Below are positions 8,825 to 18,142 of a stretch of DNA of 64,000 nucleotides, piece by piece. The DNA comes from an uncultured Propionivibrio sp. GTDB lineage: Bacteria; Pseudomonadota; Gammaproteobacteria; Burkholderiales; Rhodocyclaceae. Position 1 is the first letter of the stretch, and each line of letters starts with the position of its first letter. The notes beneath the pieces are model-generated. The model ran no database searches. It saw nothing but the letters and a program-made list of their open reading frames with translations, and was not told the origin of the DNA. The position numbers were made by a program, and so were the translations under genes. The stretch is taken from assembly GCF_963666255.1 (NCBI RefSeq), contig NZ_OY762656.1:1736001-1800000 (forward strand). Reading direction: 5' to 3'.

Positions 8825-9396
8825 GAGTGGCCTCCCGCGTTCTCAAGATGGGCTTTGCGGTCAGGGTTCCAGAGGCCGGGCAGACGGATCAGCGTCACTA
8901 CGGCGAGCATGAAGAAGCCGACCATCAGCGCGCTGACGGTGAGTGAGCCGGGCACCTGCAGGACCGGTGTGCGTTCGTCATGGGCGATCTCGAGCAGCGG
9001 CCAGGCGATGGTCGCCATGTAACCGTAGAGGCCGATGACGATCAGTGCGCCGCCCGACAGCACCCAGCGCCGCAGATTGTCCGAGAGGCGTTGGGTGACG
9101 ATGACGACGGCAATGTGCGAACCGTGTTGCGCGGCCAGCACGACACCGGCGACGATCATCCAGGGAAACAGCAGCTCGGGCAGCTCCGACGCCCACGACA
9201 GGCTGGTGCCGGCGACATAGCGCAGACCGACGTTGACGCTCAGGATGGCGAAGACGATCGACATGGTGAGATACAACACGGTGCGGCAGACGCCCCCGAT
9301 CCCCCGGTCGACGGCGGCCATCAGCGCCGCCATCGCCGAGGGCGAACCCCTTGCGGGGCTCGCACCGGAAGATTCCGCTTGATTCACGGAGGTCAT
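8821..9396 (-). CDS. dctQ: TRAP transporter small permease (DctQ)
   Basis: About 191 residues with four hydrophobic segments (TVLYLTMSIVFAILSVNVGLRYV, ELLFPWMIVAGVVLAAQHG, WVLSGGALIVIGLYGYMATIAWPLLEI, SALMVGFFMLAVVTLIRLPGLW). It is the conserved small membrane subunit that scaffolds DctM. I place the start at the ATG at 9396, two bases after the dctP stop; the only AAGG nearby is very close to this ATG, so the start is uncertain. A longer version to 9456 would overlap dctP. Confidence 0.88.
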   Translation of the reverse strand: MTSVNQAESSGASPARGSPSAMAALMAAVDRGIGGVCRTVLYLTMSIVFAILSVNVGLRYVAGTSLSWASELPELLFPWMIVAGVVLAAQHGSHIAVVIVTQRLSDNLRRWVLSGGALIVIGLYGYMATIAWPLLEIAHDERTPVLQVPGSLTVSALMVGFFMLAVVTLIRLPGLWNPDRKAHLENAGGHS

Positions 9397-9398
9397 CC

Positions 9399-10373
9399 TT
9401 ACTTGCTCGCTTCGACGACGCGCTTGGCAAAGTCGCCGACCGGGCCGGTCAGCCACTTGTCATAGACCGGCTTGGTCGCGGTGACGAACTGGGCGCGATC
9501 GACCATGTCGACCTGGACGCCTTTGCCCTTGAGTTCGACCAGCAGCTTCTCGTCGGCTTCCTTCGAGAGTTTGCGCTGCAGCACGGTTGCTTCATTGGCG
9601 GCGTCCTGGAAGACCTTCTGGTCGGCCGGGGTCAGCTTTTCCCAGGCGCGCTTGCCAATCAGGAAGGGCGTCACTTCATACTTGTGGCCAGAGAGCGACA
9701 GGAACTTCTGCACTTCGTAGAGCTTGGACGAAACGATGTTGGTCAGCGGATTTTCCTGGCCATCGACGACGCCCTGTTGCAGCGCGACATAGAGTTCAGC
9801 GAACTTGATCTGCTGCGCGTCGGCGCCGAGCGCCTGCATGATGTCGACGGTGACGGGATCCGGCGGGGTGCGGATCTTCAGTCCCTTGACGTCGGCCGGG
9901 GTCTTGATCGCGCGCTTGCTGTTGGTGATGTGGCGGATGCCGTTGTCCCAGTAGCCGAGGACGATCATGCCCTTGGCAGCCGTCTTGTCGGCGAGTTCCT
10001 TGCCGACCGGGCTGTCGAGCAGCTTCCATGCCTTTTCGATATCGGCGAAGAGGAAGGGCAGGCCGAGCGCTGAATATTCCGGCACGGCGGCCGAGATCGC
10101 GCCCTGGCTGTTGGCCGACATGTCGAGCGAACCCGAGCGCAGCGCCGTGACCATGGCAGCGTCATCGCCGAGCTGGGCCGAGTGTGCGACGAACACGGTG
10201 TAGCGGCCGGCGGTCTTTTCCTTGACACGGTCGGCGAAGAGCACCGCCGCTTCGTGACGCGGGTTACCCGGCGCTGCGCCGTGACCGAGCGTGAGCTTGA
10301 TCGGCTGCTGGGCGATGGCGCCGCCCGCGACGGTCATGAGTGCAACAAGTAGAGCGAGGCATTTACGTTTCAT
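9399..10373 (-). CDS. dctP: TRAP transporter substrate-binding protein (DctP)
   Basis: Periplasmic binding protein of 324 residues. An N-terminal signal peptide (KRKCLALLVALMTVAGGAIA) is followed by LTLGHGAAPGNPRHEAAVLFADRVKEKT. The family's ligand-binding helix region is visible as DVKGLKIRTPPDPVTVDIMQALGADAQQIKFAELYVALQQGVVDGQENP, with an Arg that normally pairs with a substrate carboxylate. This points to a carboxylated or acidic sugar ligand, by family rule. The start is the ATG at 10373 with a GGAGG Shine-Dalgarno. A terminator hairpin lies just upstream, between it and the SDR gene. Confidence 0.93.
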   Translation of the reverse strand: MKRKCLALLVALMTVAGGAIAQQPIKLTLGHGAAPGNPRHEAAVLFADRVKEKTAGRYTVFVAHSAQLGDDAAMVTALRSGSLDMSANSQGAISAAVPEYSALGLPFLFADIEKAWKLLDSPVGKELADKTAAKGMIVLGYWDNGIRHITNSKRAIKTPADVKGLKIRTPPDPVTVDIMQALGADAQQIKFAELYVALQQGVVDGQENPLTNIVSSKLYEVQKFLSLSGHKYEVTPFLIGKRAWEKLTPADQKVFQDAANEATVLQRKLSKEADEKLLVELKGKGVQVDMVDRAQFVTATKPVYDKWLTGPVGDFAKRVVEASK

Positions 10374-10419
10374 TGTCCGACTCCTCCACGCCTTTTTCGA
10401 TGGCGTTCTGTTGTTGATG

Positions 10420-10448
10420 AAAAACGTGGTTCCCGGTTGGGAACCACG
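10420..10448 (-). terminator. Intrinsic terminator/attenuator between SDR gene and dctP
   Basis: A perfect 10-bp stem, CGTGGTTCCC (10425-10434) and GGGAACCACG (10439-10448), has a 4-base loop. Read on the minus strand it is followed by TTTTT. It sits inside the operon, downstream of the SDR gene and upstream of dctP, so it probably lets only part of the transcripts continue unless dctP has its own promoter. Confidence 0.75.
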
Positions 10449-10469
10449 CGGGTACCGCAAGAAAACAGC

Positions 10470-11219
10470 TTAGTGGATCAGCATACCGCCATTAACGTCG
10501 AGCGTGATGCCGGTGCAATATTTCGCGAGGTCGCTGGCGAGGAACAGGCAGGCGCCGCCGATGTCGGCCGGTTCGCCGATACGGTTCAGCGGGATCGATT
10601 CGAGGATCGAGGCGCGGCGGTCCTCGGGGATCTTGCCCTTGTTGATGTCGGTAGCGATGAGGCCGGGCGAGACGCAGTTGACGCGGATGCCGTCGCCGCC
10701 GAGTTCGCGCGCCATGGCGCGGGCGAGACCGAGCACGCCGGCCTTGGCAGCCGAGTAGTGCGGGCCGCCGAGGATGCCGCCGCCGCGCTGTGCCGAGACC
10801 GAGGAAATGCAGACGATCGAGCCGGACTTCTGCTTCTGCATGGTCGGGATCACTGCCTGTGACATGTGCATCGTGCCGCGCAGGCTGACGTCGAGGACGG
10901 CGTCGTAGTCGCCGTCGGTGATGTCGACGGTCTTGCGCGGCTGGGTGATGCCGGCGTTATTGACGAGAATGTCGATGCGGCCGAATTTGGCGAGGATCTG
11001 CTGGACCGCGGCTTCGCACTGGTCCTTCTTGGTGACGTCGCCGACGACGCCCAGATGTCCTGCGCCGAGCAGGTCGGCTGATTGCTGCGGATTGGCGACG
11101 GCCAGATCCATGATCACGATCCTGGCGCCCTGTTCGGCCATCATGCGGGCGGTGCAGAAGCCCAGTCCATTGACCCCGGCGCCGCCGGTAACGATTGCAA
11201 CGCGATTGGCAAGTAGCAT
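10470..11219 (-). CDS. Short-chain dehydrogenase/reductase (SDR)
   Basis: Cytoplasmic NAD(P)-dependent oxidoreductase of 249 residues. It shows the SDR cofactor motif (VTGGAGVNGLGFC), NNAG (ILVNNAGI), the catalytic Ser-Tyr-Lys region (CISSVSAQRGG..., GPHYSAAKAG) and PG at VSPGLIATDI. The start is the ATG at 11219 with AGGGA eight bases upstream; a longer Met at 11261 has poorer support. It is the promoter-proximal gene of the operon and probably oxidises an imported hydroxylated substrate to a keto compound. The substrate is unknown. Confidence 0.9.
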   Translation of the reverse strand: MLLANRVAIVTGGAGVNGLGFCTARMMAEQGARIVIMDLAVANPQQSADLLGAGHLGVVGDVTKKDQCEAAVQQILAKFGRIDILVNNAGITQPRKTVDITDGDYDAVLDVSLRGTMHMSQAVIPTMQKQKSGSIVCISSVSAQRGGGILGGPHYSAAKAGVLGLARAMARELGGDGIRVNCVSPGLIATDINKGKIPEDRRASILESIPLNRIGEPADIGGACLFLASDLAKYCTGITLDVNGGMLIH

Positions 11220-11311
11220 TTGACGTATCCCTTTTTTTGCTGTGGTGAAAACGTCGCTCATGGTTGTGCAGACGGTGAAAGCCGCGCAAGCGATAAAATT
11301 TCAGGGGCCGA

Positions 11312-11324
11312 TGAATTTATTTCA
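11312..11324. promoter_or_regulatory. LysR-type operator candidate, SDR-proximal
   Basis: TGAATTTATTTCA is a TGAA-N5-TTCA inverted repeat of the T-N11-A form bound by LysR-type regulators. It sits in the divergent gap between the SDR operon and the LysR gene. A near-identical copy lies at 11468. Confidence 0.6.
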
Positions 11325-11345
11325 CGCACGCTGCATTCCCGTCTG

Positions 11346-11359
11346 CTGTATCGATACAG
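11346..11359. promoter_or_regulatory. 14-bp perfect palindrome in divergent promoter region
   Basis: CTGTATCGATACAG is fully self-complementary and lies between the two TGAA-N5-TTCA boxes. It may be an additional operator, for the LysR protein or another dimeric regulator. Only the symmetry supports this. Confidence 0.4.
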
Positions 11360-11467
11360 GGTCCTCGTGCCATCGGCGTTCCTCGTTTTATTTTCGATGT
11401 CTTGAATTGTCAGGGTTGGCGCCGGTCGTCTTGTCGGTTCAATGCGGATGGCTTATTGTGTGGCCGG

Positions 11468-11480
11468 TGAATTATTTTCA
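11468..11480. promoter_or_regulatory. LysR-type operator candidate, regulator-proximal
   Basis: TGAATTATTTTCA repeats the TGAA-N5-TTCA symmetry of the 11312 site and ends 12 bases before the chosen GTG start of the LysR gene. A regulator bound here would block its own expression, the usual autorepression arrangement. Confidence 0.6.
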
Positions 11481-11492
11481 TTGAGGGCCCGC

Positions 11493-12383
11493 GTGAAATC
11501 CGATCTTCCGCCGCTCGATGCACTCGTCGTGTTTGAAACCGTGGCCCGCCGGCTCAGTTTTGCCCGCGCAGCGGAAGAGCTGTTTCTGACGCCGTCGGCG
11601 GTCAGCCACCAGATCGCCAAGCTGGAACAGTTTCTCGGCTTCATGCTGTTCGAACGGCTGTCCAAAGGCATCGCCCTCAGCAAGGCCGGCGAGGATTACC
11701 TCAAGCGTGTGGCGGCGGCGCTCGGCGCGATCGGCAGCGCCACCAATGACATTCGCAAGGGCGTCAAGAACACCCTCAACGTCCATGCCAGCACCAGCAT
11801 CGCCAGCCTGTGGCTGATGCCGCGCCTCGGCGCTTTCGTGCGTGCGTACCGCGATATCGCGCTCTCGCTGTCGGCCTCGCACGTCAATTCCGATTTCGCC
11901 CTGGGACAGGTGGATGTCGATATCCGTTACGGCGTGCCGGACTGGCCCAATCTTGTCGTCGAGCCGATCTTCGAGGAAAACATCCTGCCGCTCGCGAGTC
12001 CGGATCTCCTGATGCGCGCGCCGGTGCATTCGCCGACCGATCTCCTGGAGCGGCCACTGATCCAGTCGACGGTCAGTATTATCCAGTGGCGCGACTGGTT
12101 TGCGAGCCGCGGCATCGAGACCGTGCCCGATCGCTTCGCCTTTCGCTTCGACCGGGCGGCGATGTCGCTCGAAGCGGCGGTTCAGGGCTTCGGCATCGCC
12201 CTGGAAAGTCAGAAGATCGCTGCGCAGCATATCGCCAACGGCCAATTGTTGCCGGTCTTCCATGCCGACTGGGGGATCCGCGTCCACGCGCATTTCGTCG
12301 TCTATCCCGAACGCAATGCTCAGCGCGAGGAGGTGGCCCAGTTCCTCGCCTGGCTGCGCGAACAGGCGGAGCAGTCCTTGTAG
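11493..12383 (+). CDS. LysR-family transcriptional regulator (GcvA-like)
   Basis: About 296 residues. The N-terminal winged helix is LPPLDALVVFETVARRLSFARAAEELFLTPSAVSHQIAKLEQFLG, closest in pattern to GcvA/AmpR members, followed by a periplasmic-binding-like effector domain (STSIASLWLMPRLGAFVRAY...). I chose the GTG at 11493, which places the HTH at the usual position and has TTGAGGG upstream; an ATG at 11442 would add 17 residues. It is divergent from the SDR-TRAP-transketolase operon and probably activates it in response to a pathway intermediate. Confidence 0.9.
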   Translation: MKSDLPPLDALVVFETVARRLSFARAAEELFLTPSAVSHQIAKLEQFLGFMLFERLSKGIALSKAGEDYLKRVAAALGAIGSATNDIRKGVKNTLNVHASTSIASLWLMPRLGAFVRAYRDIALSLSASHVNSDFALGQVDVDIRYGVPDWPNLVVEPIFEENILPLASPDLLMRAPVHSPTDLLERPLIQSTVSIIQWRDWFASRGIETVPDRFAFRFDRAAMSLEAAVQGFGIALESQKIAAQHIANGQLLPVFHADWGIRVHAHFVVYPERNAQREEVAQFLAWLREQAEQSL

Positions 12384-12425
12384 CCGCGTCGCGACGCTGC
12401 GGTTGGTCGGGAGGCGGGGGGCGAA

Positions 12426-12434
12426 TGCTATAAT
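12426..12434 (+). promoter_or_regulatory. Extended -10 promoter element upstream of hemA
   Basis: TGCTATAAT is a perfect TATAAT hexamer preceded by the extended TGn motif, 57 bases before the hemA ATG. No good -35 is visible at 17 bp, which fits an extended -10 promoter. It follows the LysR stop. Confidence 0.6.
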
Positions 12435-12490
12435 CCTGCTCGTTTTTTCCTCAGACCGCCGGTCTCTGAATTTCTTCCCGACGCATTCCC

Positions 12491-13738
12491 ATGGCCCTTT
12501 TCACTCTCGGTATCAATCACCGCACGGCACCCCTTTCGGTGCGTGAGCAGGTGGCATTCCATGCCGAGGAATTGCGGCGGGCGCTCGGCGACCTGCTCGG
12601 CGGCGCGCGTGCGCAGGAGGCGGCGATCCTGTCGACCTGCAACCGGACCGAACTGTACTGCCAGGCCGAGTCGCCGGAACGGGTCAGCCAGTGGCTGGCC
12701 GAGTATCGCCGGCTGGCGCCGGACGACATCGCCCCGTATCTGTACGTGCATCCGGAACGCGAGGCCGTGCGCCATGCCTTCCGCGTTGCCAGCGGCCTCG
12801 ATTCGATGGTGCTCGGCGAGCCGCAGATTCTCGGGCAGATGAAAGAGGCGGTACGCATTGCGCGCGAGGAGGGCTCGCTCGGCGCGACGCTCAACAAGCT
12901 TTTCCAGAATTCCTTCGCCGTTGCCAAGGATGTTCGCTCGACGACGGCGATCGGCGCCAACATCGTTTCGATGGCTGCTGCGGCCGTGCGCCTCGCAGGA
13001 CGCATCTTCGAGCGCATCGACGAGCAGCGTGTGCTGTTCATCGGCGCCGGCGAGATGATCGAGTTGTGCGCCACGCATTTCGCCGCCCAGCAGCCGAAGC
13101 AGATCGTCGTCGCCAACCGTACTGTCGATCGCGGCCGGGCGCTGGCCGAGCGTTTCGGCGCGACGGCGATCCGCCTCGAAGACGTTGCCGGGCGTCTGCA
13201 GGAATTCGACATCGTCATTACCTGCACGGCGAGCCAGTTGCCGATCCTTGGACTCGGCCTCGTCGAACGCGCGATCAAGTCGCGCCGTCACCGGCCGATG
13301 TTCATGGTCGATCTGGCCGTGCCGCGCGACGTCGAAGTCGAGGTCGGTGAGCTGGACGACGTCTTCCTCTACACCGTCGACGACCTCGCGCAGATTGTCG
13401 AGGAAGGCATGGAAGCGCGTCAGTCGGCCGTGGTCAGTGCCGAGACGATCGTCGATGCCCGCGTAGATGCCTTCCTGCACTGGCTGCAGGCGCGCGACAG
13501 CGTGCCGCTGATCCGGTCGTTGCGCGACAGTGCCGAGCGCATGCGCCGGCATGAGCTTGAACATGCGCTCAAACTGCTGGCGCGCGGCGACGATCCGGCG
13601 GTGGTCGTTGAGCAGCTGTCGCAACGCCTGACCAACAAATTCCTGCATGCGCCGACCCAGGCGCTGCACCAGGCCGAAGGGAACCGCAGCGAACAACAGG
13701 CGCTGATTTCCAGGCTATTCCATTTGCATTCTGACTGA
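12491..13738 (+). CDS. hemA: Glutamyl-tRNA reductase
   Basis: 415 residues. It catalyses NADPH-dependent reduction of glutamyl-tRNA to glutamate-1-semialdehyde, the first committed step of C5 tetrapyrrole synthesis. The N-terminal catalytic domain contains [18 protein letters not shown] and the nucleophilic Cys in [11 protein letters not shown]; the NADPH domain has [16 protein letters not shown]; the C-terminal dimerisation helix region follows ([16 protein letters not shown]). The length is typical. It is followed by prfA after 4 bp, the classic hemA-prfA-prmC order of Gram-negative bacteria. Confidence 0.97.
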   Translation: MALFTLGINHRTAPLSVREQVAFHAEELRRALGDLLGGARAQEAAILSTCNRTELYCQAESPERVSQWLAEYRRLAPDDIAPYLYVHPEREAVRHAFRVASGLDSMVLGEPQILGQMKEAVRIAREEGSLGATLNKLFQNSFAVAKDVRSTTAIGANIVSMAAAAVRLAGRIFERIDEQRVLFIGAGEMIELCATHFAAQQPKQIVVANRTVDRGRALAERFGATAIRLEDVAGRLQEFDIVITCTASQLPILGLGLVERAIKSRRHRPMFMVDLAVPRDVEVEVGELDDVFLYTVDDLAQIVEEGMEARQSAVVSAETIVDARVDAFLHWLQARDSVPLIRSLRDSAERMRRHELEHALKLLARGDDPAVVVEQLSQRLTNKFLHAPTQALHQAEGNRSEQQALISRLFHLHSD

Positions 13739-13742
13739 GCGT

Positions 13743-14825
13743 ATGAAACAAAGCATTCGCGACAAGCTCGAGAGCCTGGTCGGGCGGCTTGACGAACTCG
13801 ACCGCATCCTCGCCAGCGGTGAGGCGACGCGGGACATGGACCAGTACCGCAAGCTGACGCGCGAGCATGCCGAGTTGGGGCCGGTGGTCGCGTTGTACCG
13901 GAACTGGCAGCAGACCGAGGCTGACCTCGCGTCGGCGCAGGAAATGATGGCCGATCCGGAAATGAAGGATCTGGCCGAAGAGGAAATGAAAGCGGCGAAA
14001 GCGCGCCTGCCGGAAATCGAACTCGATCTGCAGAAACTCCTGCTGCCGAAGGACGACAACGACGAGCGCAACATCTTCCTCGAAATCCGAGCCGGTACGG
14101 GCGGCGACGAGTCGGCGCTGTTCGCCGGCAGTCTCTTCCGCATGTACACGCGTTTCGCCGAACGTCAGCGCTGGCAGGTCGAGGTCGTCTCGGCCAATGA
14201 GTCCGAGCTCGGCGGTTACAAGGAAGTCATCGCCCGCATCGCCGGCAACGGCGTCTATGCGCGGCTGAAGTTCGAGTCGGGCGGGCACCGCGTCCAGCGC
14301 GTGCCGGAGACCGAATCGCAGGGCCGCATCCACACCTCGGCCTGCACGGTGGCGGTGATGCCGGAGGCCGATGCGCTCGAGGATGTCCAGATCAATGCCA
14401 ACGACATTCGCATCGACACCTTCCGGGCGTCGGGCGCCGGTGGCCAGCACATCCAGAAGACCGATTCGGCGGTGCGTATCACCCACCTGCCGACCGGCCT
14501 CGTCGTCGAGTGCCAGGACGGCCGCTCGCAGCACCAGAACAAGGCGCAGGCGATGGCGGTGCTGGCCTCGCGCATCCGCGACGCGCAGGAGCGGGAGCGC
14601 CACGCCAAAATTGCCTCGACGCGCAAGAACCTGATCGGCAGCGGCGACCGTTCGGAACGCATCCGCACCTACAACTTCCCGCAAGGCCGGGTGACCGATC
14701 ATCGCATCAACCTGACGCTGTACAAGATCGACGCGATCATGGACGGCGATCTTGACGAACTGATCGGCGCGCTGACGACCGAACACCAGGCCGAACAGCT
14801 CGCCGCGCTCGCCGACGCCGAATGA
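13743..14825 (+). CDS. prfA: Peptide chain release factor 1
   Basis: 360 residues, standard for RF1, which terminates translation at UAA and UAG. The GGQ peptidyl-hydrolysis motif is present in [21 protein letters not shown], and the C-terminal stretch [22 protein letters not shown] is typical. The ATG at 13743 follows the hemA stop by 4 bases. The stop overlaps prmC (ATGA at 14822-14825), coupling the factor to the methylase that modifies its GGQ glutamine. Confidence 0.97.
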   Translation: MKQSIRDKLESLVGRLDELDRILASGEATRDMDQYRKLTREHAELGPVVALYRNWQQTEADLASAQEMMADPEMKDLAEEEMKAAKARLPEIELDLQKLLLPKDDNDERNIFLEIRAGTGGDESALFAGSLFRMYTRFAERQRWQVEVVSANESELGGYKEVIARIAGNGVYARLKFESGGHRVQRVPETESQGRIHTSACTVAVMPEADALEDVQINANDIRIDTFRASGAGGQHIQKTDSAVRITHLPTGLVVECQDGRSQHQNKAQAMAVLASRIRDAQERERHAKIASTRKNLIGSGDRSERIRTYNFPQGRVTDHRINLTLYKIDAIMDGDLDELIGALTTEHQAEQLAALADAE

Positions 14826-15682
14826 GCGGCGCCGCGTCGATCGGCGAGGCCTGGCGACAGGCATCGCGGTGCATCGGCCGCGGCGAGGCGCGCAGCCTGC
14901 TCGAAATGGTGTGCGCCTGCTCCCATGCCGACCTGATCGCTCATCCCGAGCGTGCCATGAGCGAGGATCAGGTCCGGCACTTTGACGCGCTGGTGGCGCG
15001 CCGGGAAGCCGGCGAGCCGCTTGCCTACCTGCTCGGCAGCGCCTGGTTCGCCGGGCTCGAATTCGCCGTCTCGCCGGCAGTGCTGATTCCGCGTCCCGAC
15101 ACCGAGGTGCTTGTAAACCTCGCCGCGGAGCGCGCCGCGCGCCTGCCAGCGGCGCGGATCGTCGATCTAGGCACCGGCTCCGGCATCATCCCGATCGTGT
15201 TATCCAGGCGCTGCCCGGCGGCGGTGCTGACGGCGGTCGACGTTTCGGCGGCGGCGCTCGAGGTGGCGCGGGGCAATGCCGCGCGGTACGGCGCCGCGAT
15301 CCGTTTTCTCGAAGGCGACTGGTATGCACCGCTCGCGGGCGAGCGTTTCGACCTGATCGTTTCAAACCCGCCGTACATCGCCGACGGCGACCCGCACCTG
15401 GCCGGTGACGGACTGCCTTTCGAACCGCAGGGCGCGCTGACCGATCATGTGCCGGGCGGCGATGGCATGGCCTGTCTGGCCACGATCATTGACGGTGCGG
15501 CGGCACATCTGTCGCCCGGCGGTTGGCTGCTGATGGAACACGGTTACGATCAGGCGGTCAAAGTTCGTGAACGGCTCGCGGCGGCCGGTTTTCGCGAGAT
15601 CGCCTCATGGCGCGACGAGGCCGGCATCGAGCGGGTCAGCGGCGGGAGTCTCGGCGAAATCGCAGACCGCATCACGGGCTGA
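14822..15682 (+). CDS. prmC: Release factor glutamine methyltransferase
   Basis: 286 residues. The protein methylates the GGQ glutamine of RF1 and RF2. The N-terminal helical domain is followed by an SAM-binding Rossmann domain ([20 protein letters not shown]), the catalytic NPPY motif ([16 protein letters not shown]) and the family stretch FEPQGALTD. It is translationally coupled to prfA through the ATGA overlap. Confidence 0.96.
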   Translation: MSGAASIGEAWRQASRCIGRGEARSLLEMVCACSHADLIAHPERAMSEDQVRHFDALVARREAGEPLAYLLGSAWFAGLEFAVSPAVLIPRPDTEVLVNLAAERAARLPAARIVDLGTGSGIIPIVLSRRCPAAVLTAVDVSAAALEVARGNAARYGAAIRFLEGDWYAPLAGERFDLIVSNPPYIADGDPHLAGDGLPFEPQGALTDHVPGGDGMACLATIIDGAAAHLSPGGWLLMEHGYDQAVKVRERLAAAGFREIASWRDEAGIERVSGGSLGEIADRITG

Positions 15683-15745
15683 CGTCGCTGGCGCTTCGCC
15701 GGTAGAATCCCAAGCTTCAAACAACCCATCAAGACGAGGTAATTC

Positions 15746-16069
15746 ATGGATGTGCAGGAACTGATCAAGCAACAGGTGACGACGAACCCGGTAGTGCTTT
15801 ACATGAAGGGGACGCCGCGCCAGCCGATGTGCGGGTTTTCGGCGACGGCGGTGCAGATCCTGCAGGCCTGCAACCTGCCCCTGTTCTTCAGCGTGAACGT
15901 GCTTGAAGAGCCCGAGATCCGCGAAGGCATCAAGGCCTTTTCCAGCTGGCCGACGATTCCGCAACTCTATATCCGGGGCGAGTTCGTCGGCGGTTGCGAC
16001 ATCATGCGCGAAATGTACCAGGCCGGTGAACTTCAGCAGATGCTTGTCGGCATCGCCGCGCCGGATTGA
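15746..16069 (+). CDS. grxD: Monothiol glutaredoxin (Grx4 type)
   Basis: 107-residue cytoplasmic glutaredoxin with the CGFS active site (QPMCGFSATAVQIL), which binds a glutathione-coordinated [2Fe-2S] cluster and delivers it to apo-proteins. The glutathione contacts WPTIPQLYIRGEFVGGCDIMREM are intact. It lies downstream of prmC with a 63-bp gap and a GACGAGGT Shine-Dalgarno. This position after hemA-prfA-prmC is common in betaproteobacteria. Confidence 0.96.
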   Translation: MDVQELIKQQVTTNPVVLYMKGTPRQPMCGFSATAVQILQACNLPLFFSVNVLEEPEIREGIKAFSSWPTIPQLYIRGEFVGGCDIMREMYQAGELQQMLVGIAAPD

Positions 16070-16125
16070 CATGAAGGCGTCGGCATCGCTATCGTCGGTG
16101 CCGGTTTTCTGATCGAGGGCGTGCA

Positions 16126-16641
16126 GTGAGCCTCAGAACGACTCTTGCGGCAGTCTGCCTGGCGGGGCTGTCGGCATGCTCGTTTCATTCCCTCGGCAAT
16201 CTGAAGCCTGGCACCAGCAGTGTGTCCGATGTGCTGGCGACCTTCGGACCGCCGGCGATGCGCTGGGTGAATACCGACGGCAGCATGCAGTTGGCTTACC
16301 CCGGCGGCCCTGCGGGCTTCACGACACACATGGTGTTCGTTGCTCCGGACGGTGTGATCGAGCGCGTCGAGCAGGTCCTCGATCAGGCTCATTTTTCGCA
16401 GATCGAGTCCGGAAAAAGCTCGCAGGAGGATGTCCTGCGCCTGCTCGGCCCGTCGTTTCCGGCTTGGACCGTGTATTTCGAGGCGCGCGACGAACTGGTC
16501 TGGGAATGGCGGTATTGCGACGCCTGGTGGAAGGCCGCGAAGTTCGATGTACTTTTCGACGGCACGACCGGGCTGGTGCGCTCGACCTATTCGCTACCCG
16601 ATCTTGACGGTCGGCGCATCGTGCCCTCGTGTTCTCCCTGA
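16126..16641 (+). CDS. Putative lipoprotein with two BamE/OmlA-like repeats
   Basis: 171 residues from a GTG start. The N-terminus is a lipoprotein signal (LAAVCLAGLSAC, lipobox Cys near residue 18). Two similar modules follow, each starting with a short G-x-S...V...LG(F)P motif (LKPGTSSVSDVLATFGPP and IESGKSSQEDVLRLLGPS), which recalls the BamE/SmpA-OmlA fold. It is probably anchored in the outer membrane or periplasm. No specific function can be assigned; it may be co-transcribed with grxD. Confidence 0.8.
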   Translation: MSLRTTLAAVCLAGLSACSFHSLGNLKPGTSSVSDVLATFGPPAMRWVNTDGSMQLAYPGGPAGFTTHMVFVAPDGVIERVEQVLDQAHFSQIESGKSSQEDVLRLLGPSFPAWTVYFEARDELVWEWRYCDAWWKAAKFDVLFDGTTGLVRSTYSLPDLDGRRIVPSCSP

Positions 16642-16677
16642 GGCCGGACGCGCTGTCTCCGCGCTCGCTGTGTTTTC

Positions 16678-18081
16678 TTAAGCCGTTGCCAGCCGCTGAC
16701 GTGCGCGCGTGATCGCCGCGCGCACCTGCTCGGGCGCGGTGCCGCCGATATGCTTCCGTGACGCGAGCGAGCCTTCGACCGTCAGTACGGCGAAAACATC
16801 TTCCCCGATCATCGGCGAGAAGGTCTGCAGTTCAGCCAGCGAGAGCTGCGGCAGATCGACGCCGCGTTCCTCTGCGCGCTTGACCGCGAGACCGACCGCT
16901 TCGTGCGCGTCGCGGAAGGGCAGGCCCTTGCGCGTCAGGTAGTCGGCGAGGTCGGTGGCGGTGGCGAAGCCCTGGCGCAAGGCATCGCGCATGTTTTCGG
17001 GGCGGGCGCTGACGCCCGCGATCATCTCGGCGAAAATGCGCAGCGTGTCGGTGACGGTGTCGACCGTGTCGAACAGCGGCTCCTTGTCTTCCTGGTTGTC
17101 CTTGTTGTAGGCAAGCGGCTGGCCTTTCATCAGCGTCAGCAGCGACGTCAGGTGGCCATAGACGCGGCCGGTCTTGCCGCGCGCGAGTTCGGGCACGTCG
17201 GGGTTCTTCTTCTGCGGCATGATCGAGCTGCCGGTGCAGAAGCGGTCGGCGATGCGCACGAAGCCGAAGCGCGGGTTCATCCACAGCACCAGTTCTTCCG
17301 ACATGCGCGAGAAATGCATCATCAGCAGCGACGCGGCGGCGCAGAATTCGATGGCGAAATCGCGGTCGGAGACGGCGTCGAGCGAGTTCTCGCAGACGCC
17401 GGCGAAGCCGAGTTCGGCGGCGACGAATTCGCGGTCGATCGGGTAGGTCGTGCCAGCCAGCGCGGCGGCGCCGAGCGGCAGGACGTTAACGCGTTTGCGG
17501 ACGTCGGCGAAGCGCTCGCCGTCGCGGCGGGTCATTTCGAACCAGGCCAGCAGGTGGTGGCCGAAGGTCACCGGCTGGGCGACCTGCAGGTGCGTACAAC
17601 CGGGCATCGGCGTCGCTGCCTCGCGCTCGGCGAGGTCGAGCAGATTGGTCTGGAAGGCCTTGATCAGCGCCAGGATGTCGTCGATCGCATCGCGCAGGTA
17701 GAGACGGATATCGGTCGCCACCTGGTCGTTGCGCGAACGGCCAGTATGCAGGCGCTTGCCGGCGTCGCCGACGAGCGCGGTCAGGCGCTTCTCGATGTTG
17801 AGGTGCACGTCTTCGAGGTCCAGCGACCAGACGAAGTCGCCCGACTCGATCTCGGCGACGACCTGCGCCATGCCGCGCTCGATGTCGGCGAGATCGGCAG
17901 CGGCGATGATGCCCTGACGCGCCAGCATCCTGGCATGCGCCAGCGAACCCCGGATGTCCTGGCGCCACATGCGCTGGTCGAAATCGACCGAAGCGGTGTA
18001 GCGTTTGACGAGTTCGGACATGGGTTCGGTGAAGCGGCCGGCCCAGGTGTATTGCGTGGGCGAATTGTGCGTGTCGGTCAT
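16678..18081 (-). CDS. argH: Argininosuccinate lyase
   Basis: 467 residues. It splits argininosuccinate into arginine and fumarate, the last step of arginine synthesis. The superfamily signature [26 protein letters not shown] with its catalytic Ser loop is clear, as are [13 protein letters not shown] and [18 protein letters not shown]. The start is the ATG at 18081 ([16 protein letters not shown]); a much longer open frame to 18825 runs under algZ and is spurious. It is divergent from algZ with only a 61-bp gap, as in Pseudomonas. Confidence 0.97.
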   Translation of the reverse strand: MTDTHNSPTQYTWAGRFTEPMSELVKRYTASVDFDQRMWRQDIRGSLAHARMLARQGIIAAADLADIERGMAQVVAEIESGDFVWSLDLEDVHLNIEKRLTALVGDAGKRLHTGRSRNDQVATDIRLYLRDAIDDILALIKAFQTNLLDLAEREAATPMPGCTHLQVAQPVTFGHHLLAWFEMTRRDGERFADVRKRVNVLPLGAAALAGTTYPIDREFVAAELGFAGVCENSLDAVSDRDFAIEFCAAASLLMMHFSRMSEELVLWMNPRFGFVRIADRFCTGSSIMPQKKNPDVPELARGKTGRVYGHLTSLLTLMKGQPLAYNKDNQEDKEPLFDTVDTVTDTLRIFAEMIAGVSARPENMRDALRQGFATATDLADYLTRKGLPFRDAHEAVGLAVKRAEERGVDLPQLSLAELQTFSPMIGEDVFAVLTVEGSLASRKHIGGTAPEQVRAAITRARQRLATA

Positions 18082-18142
18082 GATGGCGTAATGGCTTGGG
18101 CTAGAATGGGGAAAACCTTGTTTGTTTTCCAATTTTCGGTAG

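Noticed and set aside
12428..13696. A 422-codon minus-strand frame opposite hemA
   Set aside because: hemA is full-length and certain on the plus strand; the antisense frame has no recognisable motif.
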